From positions 124,001 through 188,000 of the forward strand of contig CANLXA010000003.1 in NCBI GenBank assembly GCA_947494975.1: a stretch of DNA of 64,000 nt, read 5' to 3'. This document shows positions 7,357-17,121 of this stretch, piece after piece (within the stretch, counting starts at the first letter, position 1; every line of letters starts with the position of its first letter). The notes beneath the pieces were generated by a model. The model had not been told where the DNA came from. It was given only the letters and a program-made list of their open reading frames with translations, and made no database searches. The position numbers and the translations under genes were made by a program. This DNA is from an uncultured Roseicyclus sp. (GTDB lineage Bacteria; Pseudomonadota; Alphaproteobacteria; Rhodobacterales; Rhodobacteraceae).

Positions 7357-9918
7357 ATGCGATTCATTATCGGTTTTTTCGGTGCTATTTTCAGCGCCAT
7401 TACCCTGGGCCTCGTGTTTTCGGCGATAGGGTTCGGTGGGTTGATCTTCCTGTATTCTCGCGGCCTGCCGGACCATGAGGCGCTGGCGAATTATGCGCCG
7501 CCGACGATCAGCCGGATCTATTCGCGCCAGGGCATGATCGTGGACGAATTCGCCACCGAACGGCGCCTGTTCACTCCAGCCGAGGAAATCCCCGATCTGG
7601 TGGCCTATGCGTTCGTGTCGGCGGAGGACCGGAATTTCTATAATCATGCGGGCTACGACCCGCGGGCGATTCTGGCGGCTTTTGTCGAAGCGGTCCGCTC
7701 GCGCGGTCGCGACGTTCGCGGCGCCTCGACCATCACCCAGCAGGTGATGAAGAACTTCCTTCTGGACGGTTCTGTCACGGTGGAGCGCAAGGTGCGCGAG
7801 ATCATCCTTGCGGCCCGGATCGAACGGACGCTGAGCAAGGATCGTATTCTGGAACTGTATCTCAACGAGATTTTCCTGGGCCAGAATTCCTACGGCGTGA
7901 CCGCCGCCGCGCAGACCTATTTCAACGCGACGCTGGAAGATCTGACGCTGGAACAGGCGGCGTTTCTGGCGGCGCTGCCCCAGGCGCCCTCGCTGCATCC
8001 GGTGCATGATTACGAACGGCTGATCAACCGTCGCAATTACGTGCTGCGCGAGATGTACGAGAACGGCTATGTCTCCGAAGCGGAGATGAATATGGCCCGG
8101 GATACGCCGCTGGAAACCGTGCAGGGCGGCCATCTCGAACCCTATCGGCTGGACCGTCCGCCGCGCAATTATTTCACCGACGAGATCCGCCGCCAACTCT
8201 CTGCCGAATACGGCGCCGATGAGTTCTTCTCCGGCGGCTTTGCGGTGCGCTCCACCATGGATGAAAGCCTGCAGGAAGTGGCCGAAGCCTCGCTGCGGCA
8301 GGCGCTGGAGCGGTATGACCGCAACCTTGGCACGTGGCGCGGTGCGGTCGACACGATCGATCCGTCGCTGTTGGAGGAGGAAGCCACCTGGCGCGCCGCG
8401 CTGGCCTCCGCCGATATCGCCCGCGATGTGGATGGCTGGTTCGCCGCCGTTGTGCTTCAGGTCGGTGACAGCTCTGCCCGGATCGGGATCGAGGGGGTTG
8501 AGGATGACGAGGATGGCCACTTCATTCCCGCGGAAGACGTCACTTGGGCGCGTCCGCTGAACGAGGACGGATCGCGGGGCAACACCGCGCGGGTGGCCGG
8601 TGATCTGCTCTCCGTGGGCGACGTGGTGCATGTGCGCCGCATGACAAGCGACAGCGACGGCAGTTTAATCCGCTGGACCCTGCGCCAGATCCCGGAAGTG
8701 CAGGGCGCCTTCATGGCGATGGATGTCCATACCGGCCGGGTGCTGGCGATGCAGGGCGGGTTCTCTTATCAATATTCGTCGTTCAACCGCGCCACCCAGG
8801 CGACCCGGCAGCCGGGATCGTCGTTCAAACCCTTCGTCTACGCGGCGGCTCTGGATTCAGGATATTCGCCCAACACCATCGTGATCGATGCGCCGATCGA
8901 GGTGGCGACCGGTGACGGCATCTGGCGGCCGACCAACGCGTCGAACCAGTTTTACGGCCCGTCGCCGCTTCGCACCGGCATCGAACGCTCGCGGAACCTG
9001 ATGACCGTGCGCCTGGCGCAGGATGTGGGCATGGAAACCGTGGCGCGCTACGCCGAACGGTTCGGCGTCTACGACGACATGCAGCCGTTCCTCGCCAATG
9101 CCCTTGGCTCGCAGGAAACCACGCTGTTCCGCATGGTGGCGGCCTACGCAATGTTCGCCAATGGCGGCGAGCGGGTGGAGCCGACCCTCGTGGACCGGAT
9201 CCAGAATCGCTATGGCCAGACGGTTTATCGCCACGACCAGCGCCTGTGCCCGGATTGTGAGCTGGCCTCACTCGATCCCGGCCTGGCGCCGCGGATCGTT
9301 TCGACGCGCGAGCGGGTGATCGACCCGATCACTGCCTATCAGCTGACCTCGATGATGCGTGGCGTGGTGCAGCGCGGCACGGCGTCGGGCTCGGTGAACC
9401 TGCCGGTTCCCACGGCGGGCAAGACCGGCACCACCAACGATGCCCGCGATGTGTGGTTCGTGGGCTTCACCTCCAACATCGTGGCGGGGTGCTATATCGG
9501 CTATGACCAGCCCGAAAGCCTCGGGCGCGGTGCGTCGGGCGGAGGGATGTGCGGCCCGGTCTTCCAGCGCTTCATGCTGGAGGCGATCGAGGAATACGGC
9601 TCGGGCGAATTCCCGGTGCCCGAAGGTGGCCAATTCTACCCGATTGACCGCTATTCCGGCGCGCGACTGCCCGACGGGGCGTCGGGTGAGCACGTGGTCT
9701 ACGAGATGTTCCGTGCCGGTGAAGCGCCCTTCGAAGGCCTCCTGTCGGTGATCGATGGCGGGTGGGCGATGTCGTCGGACATCCCGATCTACGGGCGCGG
9801 TGACGAAGGCGATGGCGGCGGCGGGCAGGGCACCCTTGTGGAAACCTCCGACGGCGACACGGCGCGGGTGCCCACGGCCACGGGCTTTGGAACGCTCAGC
9901 TCCGGCGGCCTCTACTGA
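7357..9918 (+). CDS. mrcA: Penicillin-binding protein 1A, bifunctional transglycosylase/transpeptidase
   Basis: Class A PBP (853 aa) that polymerises and cross-links peptidoglycan at the inner membrane. One N-terminal membrane anchor is at about residues 3-30. The GT51 domain has catalytic E90 in SAEDRNFYNH, followed by STITQQVMKN. An OB-like insert typical of PBP1A comes next. The transpeptidase has SSFK with S488/K491, SRN, and KTGTT beginning at K689. A TTG 21 bp upstream is in frame, but the ATG sits after GGGAACGGCAG and directly begins the anchor. The C-terminus ends in a Gly-rich low-complexity tail. prfB follows 79 bp later on the same strand, a gene order I believe is common in Rhodobacterales. 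Confidence 0.95.
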   Translation: MRFIIGFFGAIFSAITLGLVFSAIGFGGLIFLYSRGLPDHEALANYAPPTISRIYSRQGMIVDEFATERRLFTPAEEIPDLVAYAFVSAEDRNFYNHAGYDPRAILAAFVEAVRSRGRDVRGASTITQQVMKNFLLDGSVTVERKVREIILAARIERTLSKDRILELYLNEIFLGQNSYGVTAAAQTYFNATLEDLTLEQAAFLAALPQAPSLHPVHDYERLINRRNYVLREMYENGYVSEAEMNMARDTPLETVQGGHLEPYRLDRPPRNYFTDEIRRQLSAEYGADEFFSGGFAVRSTMDESLQEVAEASLRQALERYDRNLGTWRGAVDTIDPSLLEEEATWRAALASADIARDVDGWFAAVVLQVGDSSARIGIEGVEDDEDGHFIPAEDVTWARPLNEDGSRGNTARVAGDLLSVGDVVHVRRMTSDSDGSLIRWTLRQIPEVQGAFMAMDVHTGRVLAMQGGFSYQYSSFNRATQATRQPGSSFKPFVYAAALDSGYSPNTIVIDAPIEVATGDGIWRPTNASNQFYGPSPLRTGIERSRNLMTVRLAQDVGMETVARYAERFGVYDDMQPFLANALGSQETTLFRMVAAYAMFANGGERVEPTLVDRIQNRYGQTVYRHDQRLCPDCELASLDPGLAPRIVSTRERVIDPITAYQLTSMMRGVVQRGTASGSVNLPVPTAGKTGTTNDARDVWFVGFTSNIVAGCYIGYDQPESLGRGASGGGMCGPVFQRFMLEAIEEYGSGEFPVPEGGQFYPIDRYSGARLPDGASGEHVVYEMFRAGEAPFEGLLSVIDGGWAMSSDIPIYGRGDEGDGGGGQGTLVETSDGDTARVPTATGFGTLSSGGLY

Positions 9919-9997
9919 TCCATCCCTTACGGGCGCGGCTTGAGGCTTCTGCGGTGCTGGTCTATCTCTCCTCCATCCAATTTTGAGGGGCCGGACC

Positions 9998-11125
9998 ATG
10001 CGCGCCGAGACGCAAGCCAATATCGAGAAAATCCAGAACTCCCTGACCCTTCTGGGCCAGCGGATGGATATCGACACCGCGCCGCATCGGTTGGAGGAAT
10101 TCAACGCGATGGTCGAGGACCCGAACCTGTGGAACGACCAGGAGAAGGCGCAAAAGCTGATGCGCGACCGGCAGATGCTGGTCGACAAGCTGAAAACCTA
10201 CGAGACGATCAAGCAGGGCGTGGAAGACAATGCCGAGCTGATCGAACTGGGTGAGATGGAAGACGACGCGGAAGTTGTGGCCGAGGCCGAGGCCGCCTTG
10301 GCCGCGCTGGTGGAGGAGGCCGCCGCCAAGGAGCTGGAGGCGCTTCTGGATGGCGAGGCGGACAGCAACGATACGTTTCTGGAGATCAATTCCGGCGCGG
10401 GCGGGACCGAGAGCTGTGACTGGGCCTCGATGCTGGCGCGGATGTATACGCGGTGGGCCGAGAAGCGCGGTTACGACGTGGAGCTGCAGAGCTTTTCACC
10501 GGGGGAAGAGGCGGGGATCAAATCCGCCGTCTACAAGATTTCGGGGCACAACGCCTATGGCTGGCTGAAATCCGAGAGCGGGGTGCACCGGCTGGTGCGG
10601 ATTTCGCCTTTTGACAGCGCCGCCAAGCGCCACACGTCGTTCACCTCGGTAAAGGTCTATCCGGTGGTCGACGACAATATCGAGATCGAGGTGAATCCGT
10701 CCGATATCCGGATCGACACCTACCGCTCCTCGGGCGCGGGCGGGCAGCACGTGAACACGACCGACTCGGCCGTGCGGATCACCCACCACCCGACCGGGAT
10801 CGTGGTGACGTCATCCGAGAAATCGCAGCACCAGAACCGCGATATCGCCATGAAGGCCCTGAAATCGCGGCTTTATCAGATGGAGCTCGACAAGCGATCC
10901 GCGCTGGTCAACGAGGCCCATGAGAATGCCGGCGATGCGGGTTGGGGCAACCAGATCCGGTCTTACGTGTTACAGCCCTACCAGATGGTGAAGGATTTGC
11001 GGACCTCCTACGAGACGTCGGACACGCAAGGAGTGCTGGACGGTGCGCTGGACGGGTTGATGGCGTCGGTCCTGGCGATGGATGTGTCGGGCAAGAGCCG
11101 GGCGGAGGCGCAGGGCGACGAGTAG
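9998..11125 (+). CDS. prfB: Peptide chain release factor 2
   Basis: RF2 (375 aa) recognises UGA and UAA stop codons and triggers peptide release. The catalytic GGQ is at residues 248-250 ([10 protein letters not shown]) and the SPF stop-codon recognition motif is in [11 protein letters not shown]. Length is full. The frame is continuous from ATG to TAG, so the programmed +1 frameshift near codon 25 that autoregulates E. coli prfB is absent. ATG at 9998 follows GGGGCCGGACC; an in-frame TTG at 9983 is less likely. It probably shares transcription with mrcA. Confidence 0.95.
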   Translation: MRAETQANIEKIQNSLTLLGQRMDIDTAPHRLEEFNAMVEDPNLWNDQEKAQKLMRDRQMLVDKLKTYETIKQGVEDNAELIELGEMEDDAEVVAEAEAALAALVEEAAAKELEALLDGEADSNDTFLEINSGAGGTESCDWASMLARMYTRWAEKRGYDVELQSFSPGEEAGIKSAVYKISGHNAYGWLKSESGVHRLVRISPFDSAAKRHTSFTSVKVYPVVDDNIEIEVNPSDIRIDTYRSSGAGGQHVNTTDSAVRITHHPTGIVVTSSEKSQHQNRDIAMKALKSRLYQMELDKRSALVNEAHENAGDAGWGNQIRSYVLQPYQMVKDLRTSYETSDTQGVLDGALDGLMASVLAMDVSGKSRAEAQGDE

Positions 11126-11134
11126 CGCAAGGCT

Positions 11135-11178
11135 CGTCCGATCTCGGGCCGCCCGGACGGGCAGCACTCGGTCGGACG
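11135..11178 (+). terminator. Possible structured terminator after prfB
   Basis: CGTCCGA (11135-11141) pairs with TCGGACG (11172-11178). Inside, GCCC-GGAC-GGGC forms a second stem. There is no T-run, so it is either a factor-assisted terminator or merely structured RNA in the prfB-amidase gap. Confidence 0.35.
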
Positions 11179-11287
11179 ATGGGCGTGCGATGGCGACCCG
11201 ACGCGCCCCTGATCGGGGGACCCGGACATGTGGCATCGGGTGGGAGCCTCCGGCGGGAGTTTTTCTGCCAAGATGAAAGGGCGGATC

Positions 11288-12658
11288 GTGTCAGAGCTGT
11301 GGAGATATGGCGCGGTGGAGCTCTCGCAGGGGATTTCGGCGCGGGAGATTTCGGCCGTTGACCTGATGCGCGAGACCCTGGCGCGGATCAACGCGGCAAA
11401 CGGCGCCGTCAATGCCATCATATCGCTCAGGGATCGCGAAGCGCTGATGGGGGAGGCGCGGGTCGCCGATGCGATGGCGCCGCGCGGCTGGCTCCACGGG
11501 ATACCGGTGGCGATCAAGGATCTGGTGGCGGTCAAAGGGGTGCCATCGACCTGGGGATCGCCCCTGTTGGCGGATCATGTGCCCGTCGCCGATGACGGGA
11601 TTGTGCGTCGGATGAAAGCAGCGGGCGCGATTGTGATCGGCAAGACCAATGTGCCGGAGTTCGGCCTCGGCTCTCATTCGACAAATCCCGTCTTCGGCGT
11701 CACGCGCAACCCGTTCGATCGCGCGCTGAGCGCCGGGGGATCTTCCGGTGGAGCGGCGGCAGCCCTGGCGACGGGGATGCTGAGCGTGGCGGACGGCTCG
11801 GACATGATGGGATCGTTGCGCAATCCGGCGGCGTGGTGTGACGTTTGGGGATTTCGTCCGTCGGTCGGGCTCGTGCAGGGTGAGGCGCGGGACAACGTGC
11901 TGCTGCATCGGTTGTCGACCCTCGGGCCAATGGGGCGCAGCGTGGCGGATGTGGCGGCATTGCTTGGGACGTTATCCGGCACGGACATAAAGCCCGTGGC
12001 GCCGCCGGTCGCGCGGCGCATCGGATGGCTCGGCGATTGGGGCGGGGCCTACGGGATGGAGGATGGGTTGCTCAGCGCCGCGGAGGCTGCCCTGACCGGG
12101 GCGGACGATCTGGGTTGGCGCGTGGAACCGCTTGCGCCGCCAATGGACGCGGCCGCGCTGTGGGAGAGTTGGACCACCTTGCGCTCGTTCATGGTGGCAC
12201 AGGATCTGGGGCGGTACTGGCGCGATCCGGTGCAGCGGGCCTTGCTGAACCCGCAGGCCGAATGGGAAGTGGCGCGGGGGCTGGCGTTGACCGGCGAGGA
12301 GGTCGAGCGCGCCGCAGCGATCCGGCGCGGGTGGGTGGCGGCGCTGGACACCCTTTTTGCCGATTACGATGCGGTGATCCTGCCCGCCACGCAGCTTTGG
12401 CCGTTTCCGGCGGAGTGGGACTGGCCGAAATCCATCGCCGGGCGGGCGACAGACACCTATCACCGCTGGATGGAGATCGTGGTGCCGGCGAGCCTTGCCG
12501 GAGTGCCCACCCTCGCGATGCCAGCGGGTTATGGGCCCACCGGCCTGCCCCATGGCCTGCAACTGATCGGGCCGCCCGGTGGCGACGCGACCATCCTGGC
12601 GCTTGGCGCGGACTGGGAGACGTTGATCGGCCCGCGCACAGCCCGGGACCCGGCCTGA
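11288..12658 (+). CDS. Amidase-signature family hydrolase
   Basis: 456-residue amidase-signature enzyme that hydrolyses an amide bond. The Ser-cisSer-Lys triad is readable: K77 (VAIKD), S153 (GGSSGG) and nucleophile S176 (DGSDMMGSLR). Spacing of 76 and 23 matches the family. The second element reads DMMGS rather than the usual DTGGS, a departure in the oxyanion loop. GTG at 11288 is chosen because AAAGGGC lies 5 nt upstream; an ATG at 11273 is an alternative. The gene is 160 bp from prfB and not clearly linked to it. Substrate unknown. It is not GatA, since no gatB or gatC is nearby. Confidence 0.88.
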   Translation: MSELWRYGAVELSQGISAREISAVDLMRETLARINAANGAVNAIISLRDREALMGEARVADAMAPRGWLHGIPVAIKDLVAVKGVPSTWGSPLLADHVPVADDGIVRRMKAAGAIVIGKTNVPEFGLGSHSTNPVFGVTRNPFDRALSAGGSSGGAAAALATGMLSVADGSDMMGSLRNPAAWCDVWGFRPSVGLVQGEARDNVLLHRLSTLGPMGRSVADVAALLGTLSGTDIKPVAPPVARRIGWLGDWGGAYGMEDGLLSAAEAALTGADDLGWRVEPLAPPMDAAALWESWTTLRSFMVAQDLGRYWRDPVQRALLNPQAEWEVARGLALTGEEVERAAAIRRGWVAALDTLFADYDAVILPATQLWPFPAEWDWPKSIAGRATDTYHRWMEIVVPASLAGVPTLAMPAGYGPTGLPHGLQLIGPPGGDATILALGADWETLIGPRTARDPA

Positions 12659-12718
12659 TCTCACCCGCTTTACGGGTACGCCCCGGACGCAGTACAATCG
12701 GCGCGGGAGGAGGCGGAT

Positions 12719-13525
12719 ATGAGCGACACACTCGGCCACCCGATTGCGGAAGGCGCCCCGGATCTGCGCGACATGAAACTGGGCGATCTGGCCACGGCGC
12801 TGCGCCTTGGCCTGAAGGACTTCTTGCGCAAACCGATGATGGGCCTCTTCTTTGCCAATATCTACGTGATGGGCGGGTGGCTGATGTATCTGCTGCTGGC
12901 CGTGGCCGAGATGGAATGGCTGGCGATCACGATCACGGTCGGCTTCCCGCTTCTGGGGCCGTTTCTGGCCGTTGGTCTCTACGAGGTGTCGCGCCGGATC
13001 GAAGCGGGGCAGACCCAATGGGCGCGCAACGAGATTTTCGGCGTGATCTGGCGCCAGCGCTTGCGGCAATTGCCGTCGATGGCCTGGGTCGTGATCGTCT
13101 ATTTCCTGTTCTGGTCTTTCTTCGCCCACATGCTGTTCGCGCTTTTCCTCGGGCCATCGGCCCTGACCAACGTGACCAGCTCCTACGCCTATCTGCTGGA
13201 GCCGGAGGGGATCACGATGCTGCTGGTCGGCACCGGGTTCGGCGCGGTCTTTGCCTTCGTGCTCTTCACGCTGACGGTTGTGTCGCTGCCGCTACTGCTG
13301 GACCGGGAGGTGGATTTTGTCACCGCGATGATCACGTCGGTTGCGGTCGTGCGGCAGAACCCGAAGGTGATGCTGGTCTGGGCGGCGCTGATTGCGGCGC
13401 TGACCTTTCTGGCGATGGTGCCGGGGCTTCTGGGCCTGTATCTGGTGTTACCGGTCCTGGGCCACGCGACGTGGCATATCTACCGGTTGTCGACGGTCTC
13501 GTCCGGGACCGGGATGGCGGCATAG
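12719..13525 (+). CDS. DUF2189-family integral membrane protein
   Basis: 268 residues with about six hydrophobic segments (near residues 45-63, 68-88, 120-150, 165-195, 215-245). The cytosolic N-terminus contains ALRLGLKDFLRKP, a pattern seen in DUF2189 proteins. Function is unknown; the family is widespread next to respiratory or transport genes. ATG follows GGAGGAGGCGGAT, a strong ribosome site. Its last 46 bp overlap the convergent MFS transporter gene. Confidence 0.8.
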   Translation: MSDTLGHPIAEGAPDLRDMKLGDLATALRLGLKDFLRKPMMGLFFANIYVMGGWLMYLLLAVAEMEWLAITITVGFPLLGPFLAVGLYEVSRRIEAGQTQWARNEIFGVIWRQRLRQLPSMAWVVIVYFLFWSFFAHMLFALFLGPSALTNVTSSYAYLLEPEGITMLLVGTGFGAVFAFVLFTLTVVSLPLLLDREVDFVTAMITSVAVVRQNPKVMLVWAALIAALTFLAMVPGLLGLYLVLPVLGHATWHIYRLSTVSSGTGMAA

Positions 13526-14904
13526 GCGATCAGCGCGCCAAGGGCCGTCACGCCCGATACGATCCAGACAAGCCGCCGGAACGCCGCGCCCATCGCGTCG
13601 GCATGGCCCGCGCTGTCTGAGAATTCCCCGAAGCTCGCCGTGCCGCCCGCCGCCCCATAGGCGCTGGCCGCGATACTGCCCATGAGCGCCACGGCGATCA
13701 GGCTCGCCACCCGGCTGACGGCGTTGTTGAGGCCCGAGGCGGTGCCCGACCGCGCCTGGGGCACCGACCCCATGATCGCCGTGGAGAGCGGGCTGACCAC
13801 AAGCGCCATGCCGAGCCCCATCAGGGCGGTGCCGGGCAAAACCGAGATCCAGAAATCGCGGAGCGGCATCAGGAGTGCGAGCAATGCAAAGGAGATGGCC
13901 ACAAGGGCGCCCCCCGCGCCGATCATCCGGCCCGCGCCGTAGCGGTCGGCCCAGGTCCCCGCCCGCGCGGAGAGGCCGCCGATGAACACCGAGAGTGGCG
14001 CGAAGGCGATCACGGCCACCGCCTCGTCAAGCCCCCAACCGGCGATCAGCGTCATGGGCAGGAAGAAGAGCACCGTGCCGAGGGCGAAGTAGATCAGGAA
14101 CGTCGCGAGATTCGCGGCGGCGAAGGTGGGATTGCGGAAGAGGCCAAGGGGCACCATCGGATGCGCCGCGCGGGCCTCCCACGCCAGGAAGGCGGCGAAG
14201 CAAAGCGCGCCAGCGATCAGGACGTTGGGCGATGTTCCCCCGGTCAGCCCGAAGGCCAGAAGGCCCAGGGCCATCGAGACCAGAAGCGCGCCCGGGCCGT
14301 CAAGCGGCTGGTCCGGGCGGGCGGGGTCGGCGGCCACATGGGCCGTGATCAGCCAGATCGCCAGCGCGCCGAGCGGCAGGTTGATGGCGAACAGCCAGCG
14401 CCACACATCCGGGCCCCCGAGGCTGAGCGCGACGCCGCCCAGGATCGGGCCGAGCGCCGTGGTGATGGCCGAGGAGGCCGCCCAGATGCCGATGGCCCGC
14501 CCGCGTTCCTTCTCGGGGTAGGCCCGCGCGATCAGGGCGAGCGATCCCGGCACCATGATTGCCGCGCCGAGGCCCTTGAGCACGCGTCCCGCGATCATGA
14601 TCTCCGGCGAGGGGGCGAGCGCGCAGATCAGCGAGGCGATCACGAAGATGCCGATGCCGGTCACGAAACTGCGCGCCAGGCCAAAGCGGTCACCAAGGGC
14701 ACCGCCAAGAAGGATGAGGGCGGAGAGCGGCAGCAGGTAGGCGTTATTGATCCACTGCCCCTCGACCAGCGAGGCCGACAGGCCCGCGCGGATCGCGGGC
14801 AGGGCGATGGAGATGATGGTGCCGTCGATGAATCCCAGTGCGGAGGCAAGGATTGCGGCCATCAGCACCCATTTCCGGGCCTCCGGCGCGCAGAAGGGCG
14901 GCAA
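13480..14904 (-). CDS. MFS drug transporter, DHA2 (14-TM, EmrB/QacA-like)
   Basis: 474-residue multidrug-type proton antiporter of the inner membrane. It has about 14 hydrophobic helices, the MFS A motif GGALGDRFGLARSFV after TM2, and the antiporter motif C-like GPILGGVAL. Family members export lipophilic compounds; the substrate here is unknown. The frame opens at TTG (14904) with no good Shine-Dalgarno, and a GTG or ATG about 12-15 codons inside (KWVLMAAIL) could be the real start. It overlaps the convergent DUF2189 gene by 46 bp. Confidence 0.86.
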   Translation of the reverse strand: MPPFCAPEARKWVLMAAILASALGFIDGTIISIALPAIRAGLSASLVEGQWINNAYLLPLSALILLGGALGDRFGLARSFVTGIGIFVIASLICALAPSPEIMIAGRVLKGLGAAIMVPGSLALIARAYPEKERGRAIGIWAASSAITTALGPILGGVALSLGGPDVWRWLFAINLPLGALAIWLITAHVAADPARPDQPLDGPGALLVSMALGLLAFGLTGGTSPNVLIAGALCFAAFLAWEARAAHPMVPLGLFRNPTFAAANLATFLIYFALGTVLFFLPMTLIAGWGLDEAVAVIAFAPLSVFIGGLSARAGTWADRYGAGRMIGAGGALVAISFALLALLMPLRDFWISVLPGTALMGLGMALVVSPLSTAIMGSVPQARSGTASGLNNAVSRVASLIAVALMGSIAASAYGAAGGTASFGEFSDSAGHADAMGAAFRRLVWIVSGVTALGALIAYAAIPVPDETVDNR

Positions 14905-14966
14905 GGAAAAGCCGGGCGCAGGGCCCGGCTTCTGGATTGTCGTATCTGGTGGCGTATGAGCCAGCG

Positions 14967-15590
14967 TCAGCTATCCGACTTGCCCGAGGGCTGCGGCACG
15001 GGGCCGGCCGCTGCGGGGCGGGGGATCGACGGGCCCGCCGACGGCGCGTCCGGTGCCGATGTCGGCGCGGTGGAGACCGGCGTGCGCGGGGCGGCGTTGT
15101 TGGCCCCGGTCGACAGCGGATCTTCGGCGCGCTGCACCGACCCCTCGAAATGGGCGCCGCTCTCGATGGCGATGGTCTTGTGGATGATGTCCCCCTCGAC
15201 GCGTGCGGTCGATGTCAGGCGGACCTTGAGGCCGCGGACACGGCCCACGACGCGGCCGGTCACGACGATGTCGTCGGCCACGATCTCACCTTCGATATTC
15301 GCACTTTCGCCGACGGTCAGCAGATGCGCGCGGATATCGCCCTGCACGGTGCCTTCCACCTGAATGTCACCGGTCGTGCGCAGGTTGCCCACGATGGTGA
15401 GGTCGGTGCTGAGCATCGAGGGCGCAGGTTTGGTCTTGCTGCCCGCCGCTGAGCTGGAAGTGTTCGTCTTGTTCATAGTCTCTCCCGAGGTTGAGCCCGA
15501 CGCGGTGGCCGAACCGGCACCGGAGGATCCAGCGTCGGACGCATCGCCTTGCTTGGGTCCGGGTTCATTGATCTTGGATTTAGAAAACAT
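14967..15590 (-). CDS. Bactofilin (polymer-forming cytoskeletal protein)
   Basis: 207-residue bactofilin. A disordered Ser/Gly/Thr N-terminus (1-60) leads into a right-handed beta-helix core (about 62-150) with repeated short hydrophobic strands such as LTIVGNLRTTGDIQVEG and ADDIVVTGRVVGRV. The tail is Pro/Ala-rich and disordered. Bactofilins form non-polar filaments that place cell-wall enzymes. The ATG overlaps the end of the upstream M23 peptidase gene by 11 bp, implying translational coupling. Bactofilin/M23 pairs are established morphogenesis modules in other bacteria. Confidence 0.92.
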   Translation of the reverse strand: MFSKSKINEPGPKQGDASDAGSSGAGSATASGSTSGETMNKTNTSSSAAGSKTKPAPSMLSTDLTIVGNLRTTGDIQVEGTVQGDIRAHLLTVGESANIEGEIVADDIVVTGRVVGRVRGLKVRLTSTARVEGDIIHKTIAIESGAHFEGSVQRAEDPLSTGANNAAPRTPVSTAPTSAPDAPSAGPSIPRPAAAGPVPQPSGKSDS

Positions 15591-16917
15591 TGCGTCCTGC
15601 CCTTATGAAGGTCATCGGGTTCACAGGGTCACCATTGAGACGCACCTCATAGTGCAAATGCGTGCCCGTGCACCGGCCAGTGCAGCCCATATCACCTAAC
15701 AACTCCCCGCGCGAGACCCTTTCCCCTTCGCTGACGCGAATGCGGGTCATGTGGGCGTAACGGGTTGTGTAGCCATGGGAATGACGTATCTCCACCATCA
15801 ATCCATAACCACTTTGGCGGCCTGCGAAAATCACCGTTCCCGCGCCACCGGCCACAATCGGCGTGCCTCTGCCACCGGCGAAATCCACGCCGGCATGAAG
15901 CCGCCGACCGCCATTGATCGGGTCGCGGCGATAGCCGAAGCCGGAGGTGTTGCGGAACGAACCGTTCACCGGAACGGCGAACGGCAATTGCTCGGCGGCG
16001 ATGCGGTGCAGGTTGATCTCGTCGAGCGCCTGCAGCACCTCATTGGCGCGCAGCGACATCGGATCGGGCCCGTCGCCGGAGGTCGAGACGATCGGCATCA
16101 GCGGTCCGCCCTGGCCGGAATAGCCGTTGCGCACGGTTTCGATCAGATCGTCGGTCGACAGGCCCGCGGCGGAGAACATCTCGTCCAGCGGCTCCATCGA
16201 GACAGCTACGGCTTCTTCGAGTTGGCTGAATACGCGGTTCTGGCGTTCTTCCATAAGGGCCGCCTCGAATTGCAGGCGCACGATCTCCTGCTCGGCCTCG
16301 GCAATCTGCAGATGGCGCGTATCCCGCTCATCGGCGGTCAGTTCAAGGGCTTCGGTCAGGAAGGCGAGGGTCTGTTCCAACTCCTGCTCACGCGCGGCGG
16401 CGGTCTGAACGGTGCCGGTATCGGCGCGGAGTTCGTTTTGCAGGGTCGCGGCGGCCAGGCGCGCATCGTCGCGTTCCTCGATGGTGCGGCGCAGGGTGGC
16501 CTGGATCACGTCGACGGCGGTTTCCAACTCGCGGCGCCGCTCTTCGCTGTCGAGCAGGCGGGTCTGCATCGCCGAGACCTGATCCATCGCCAGCGCGAAG
16601 CGATCCTGCGCGGCCGCGGCTTCCGCCGCCCGCGCATCGCGGTCAAAGGCAACCGAATTCAGGGTGTCCTGGTACATGGCCTGCTCGCGCAGGGCCTGGT
16701 CCCGTATATTTCCCGAAGAAATTGTGTCGATCAGGAAGATCGACGTCACGATCACGGTCCAGCCGACAAAAACGGCCGATCCCACGATCATCGTGGCCTG
16801 CGTCGCAGGGCGCAGGCGGATGAATCGCGTGCCTTCCTCCGATTTCAGGAATAGTCGCTGTTCCGGCAAATGCCGTTCAAGCGTCGCGTTCACGCGACTT
16901 AAAAGCCGAGATGTCAC
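15580..16917 (-). CDS. M23-family peptidoglycan endopeptidase with coiled coil
   Basis: 445 residues, membrane-anchored. One transmembrane helix lies at about residues 41-65. A long periplasmic coiled coil (about 75-250, rich in Glu/Arg/Ala/Gln) precedes a LytM/M23 domain (about 320-435). Zn ligands are visible as H and D of LHAGVDFAGG and HxH of THLHYEV. All ligands are present, so it is probably active rather than an EnvC-type activator. The start is GTG. Its final codons overlap the bactofilin start, so the two products are likely made together and function in cell shape. A leader hairpin lies upstream at 16962-17004. Confidence 0.92.
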   Translation of the reverse strand: MTSRLLSRVNATLERHLPEQRLFLKSEEGTRFIRLRPATQATMIVGSAVFVGWTVIVTSIFLIDTISSGNIRDQALREQAMYQDTLNSVAFDRDARAAEAAAAQDRFALAMDQVSAMQTRLLDSEERRRELETAVDVIQATLRRTIEERDDARLAAATLQNELRADTGTVQTAAAREQELEQTLAFLTEALELTADERDTRHLQIAEAEQEIVRLQFEAALMEERQNRVFSQLEEAVAVSMEPLDEMFSAAGLSTDDLIETVRNGYSGQGGPLMPIVSTSGDGPDPMSLRANEVLQALDEINLHRIAAEQLPFAVPVNGSFRNTSGFGYRRDPINGGRRLHAGVDFAGGRGTPIVAGGAGTVIFAGRQSGYGLMVEIRHSHGYTTRYAHMTRIRVSEGERVSRGELLGDMGCTGRCTGTHLHYEVRLNGDPVNPMTFIRAGRNVF

Positions 16918-16961
16918 TGTCTTACGCCTCGCTTCCCCTTTGTGTTTATTCCCGCGTCACC

Positions 16962-17004
16962 GTCTTGTCCCCGGCGGCGGAAGCGGGTGGCTTGGGGATA
17001 AGAC
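16962..17004. promoter_or_regulatory. Inverted repeat upstream of M23-bactofilin operon
   Basis: GTCTTGTCCCC (16962-16972) and GGGGATAAGAC (16994-17004) are complementary over 11 bp with one mismatch, separated by 21 nt. The structure lies 45 nt before the GTG start of the M23 gene. It could be a leader hairpin of its mRNA or a bipartite operator. Confidence 0.35.
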
Positions 17005-17121
17005 ACGCCGCACTATGTCTCAATACAGTAATGACAATCCTGTTAAAGCGCACCGAAAAAACGCGGAAATCCGGCAAAAAACCGCCGATCCGTGCCGGTA
17101 TCTTCTATCAGATCGCCCGGA

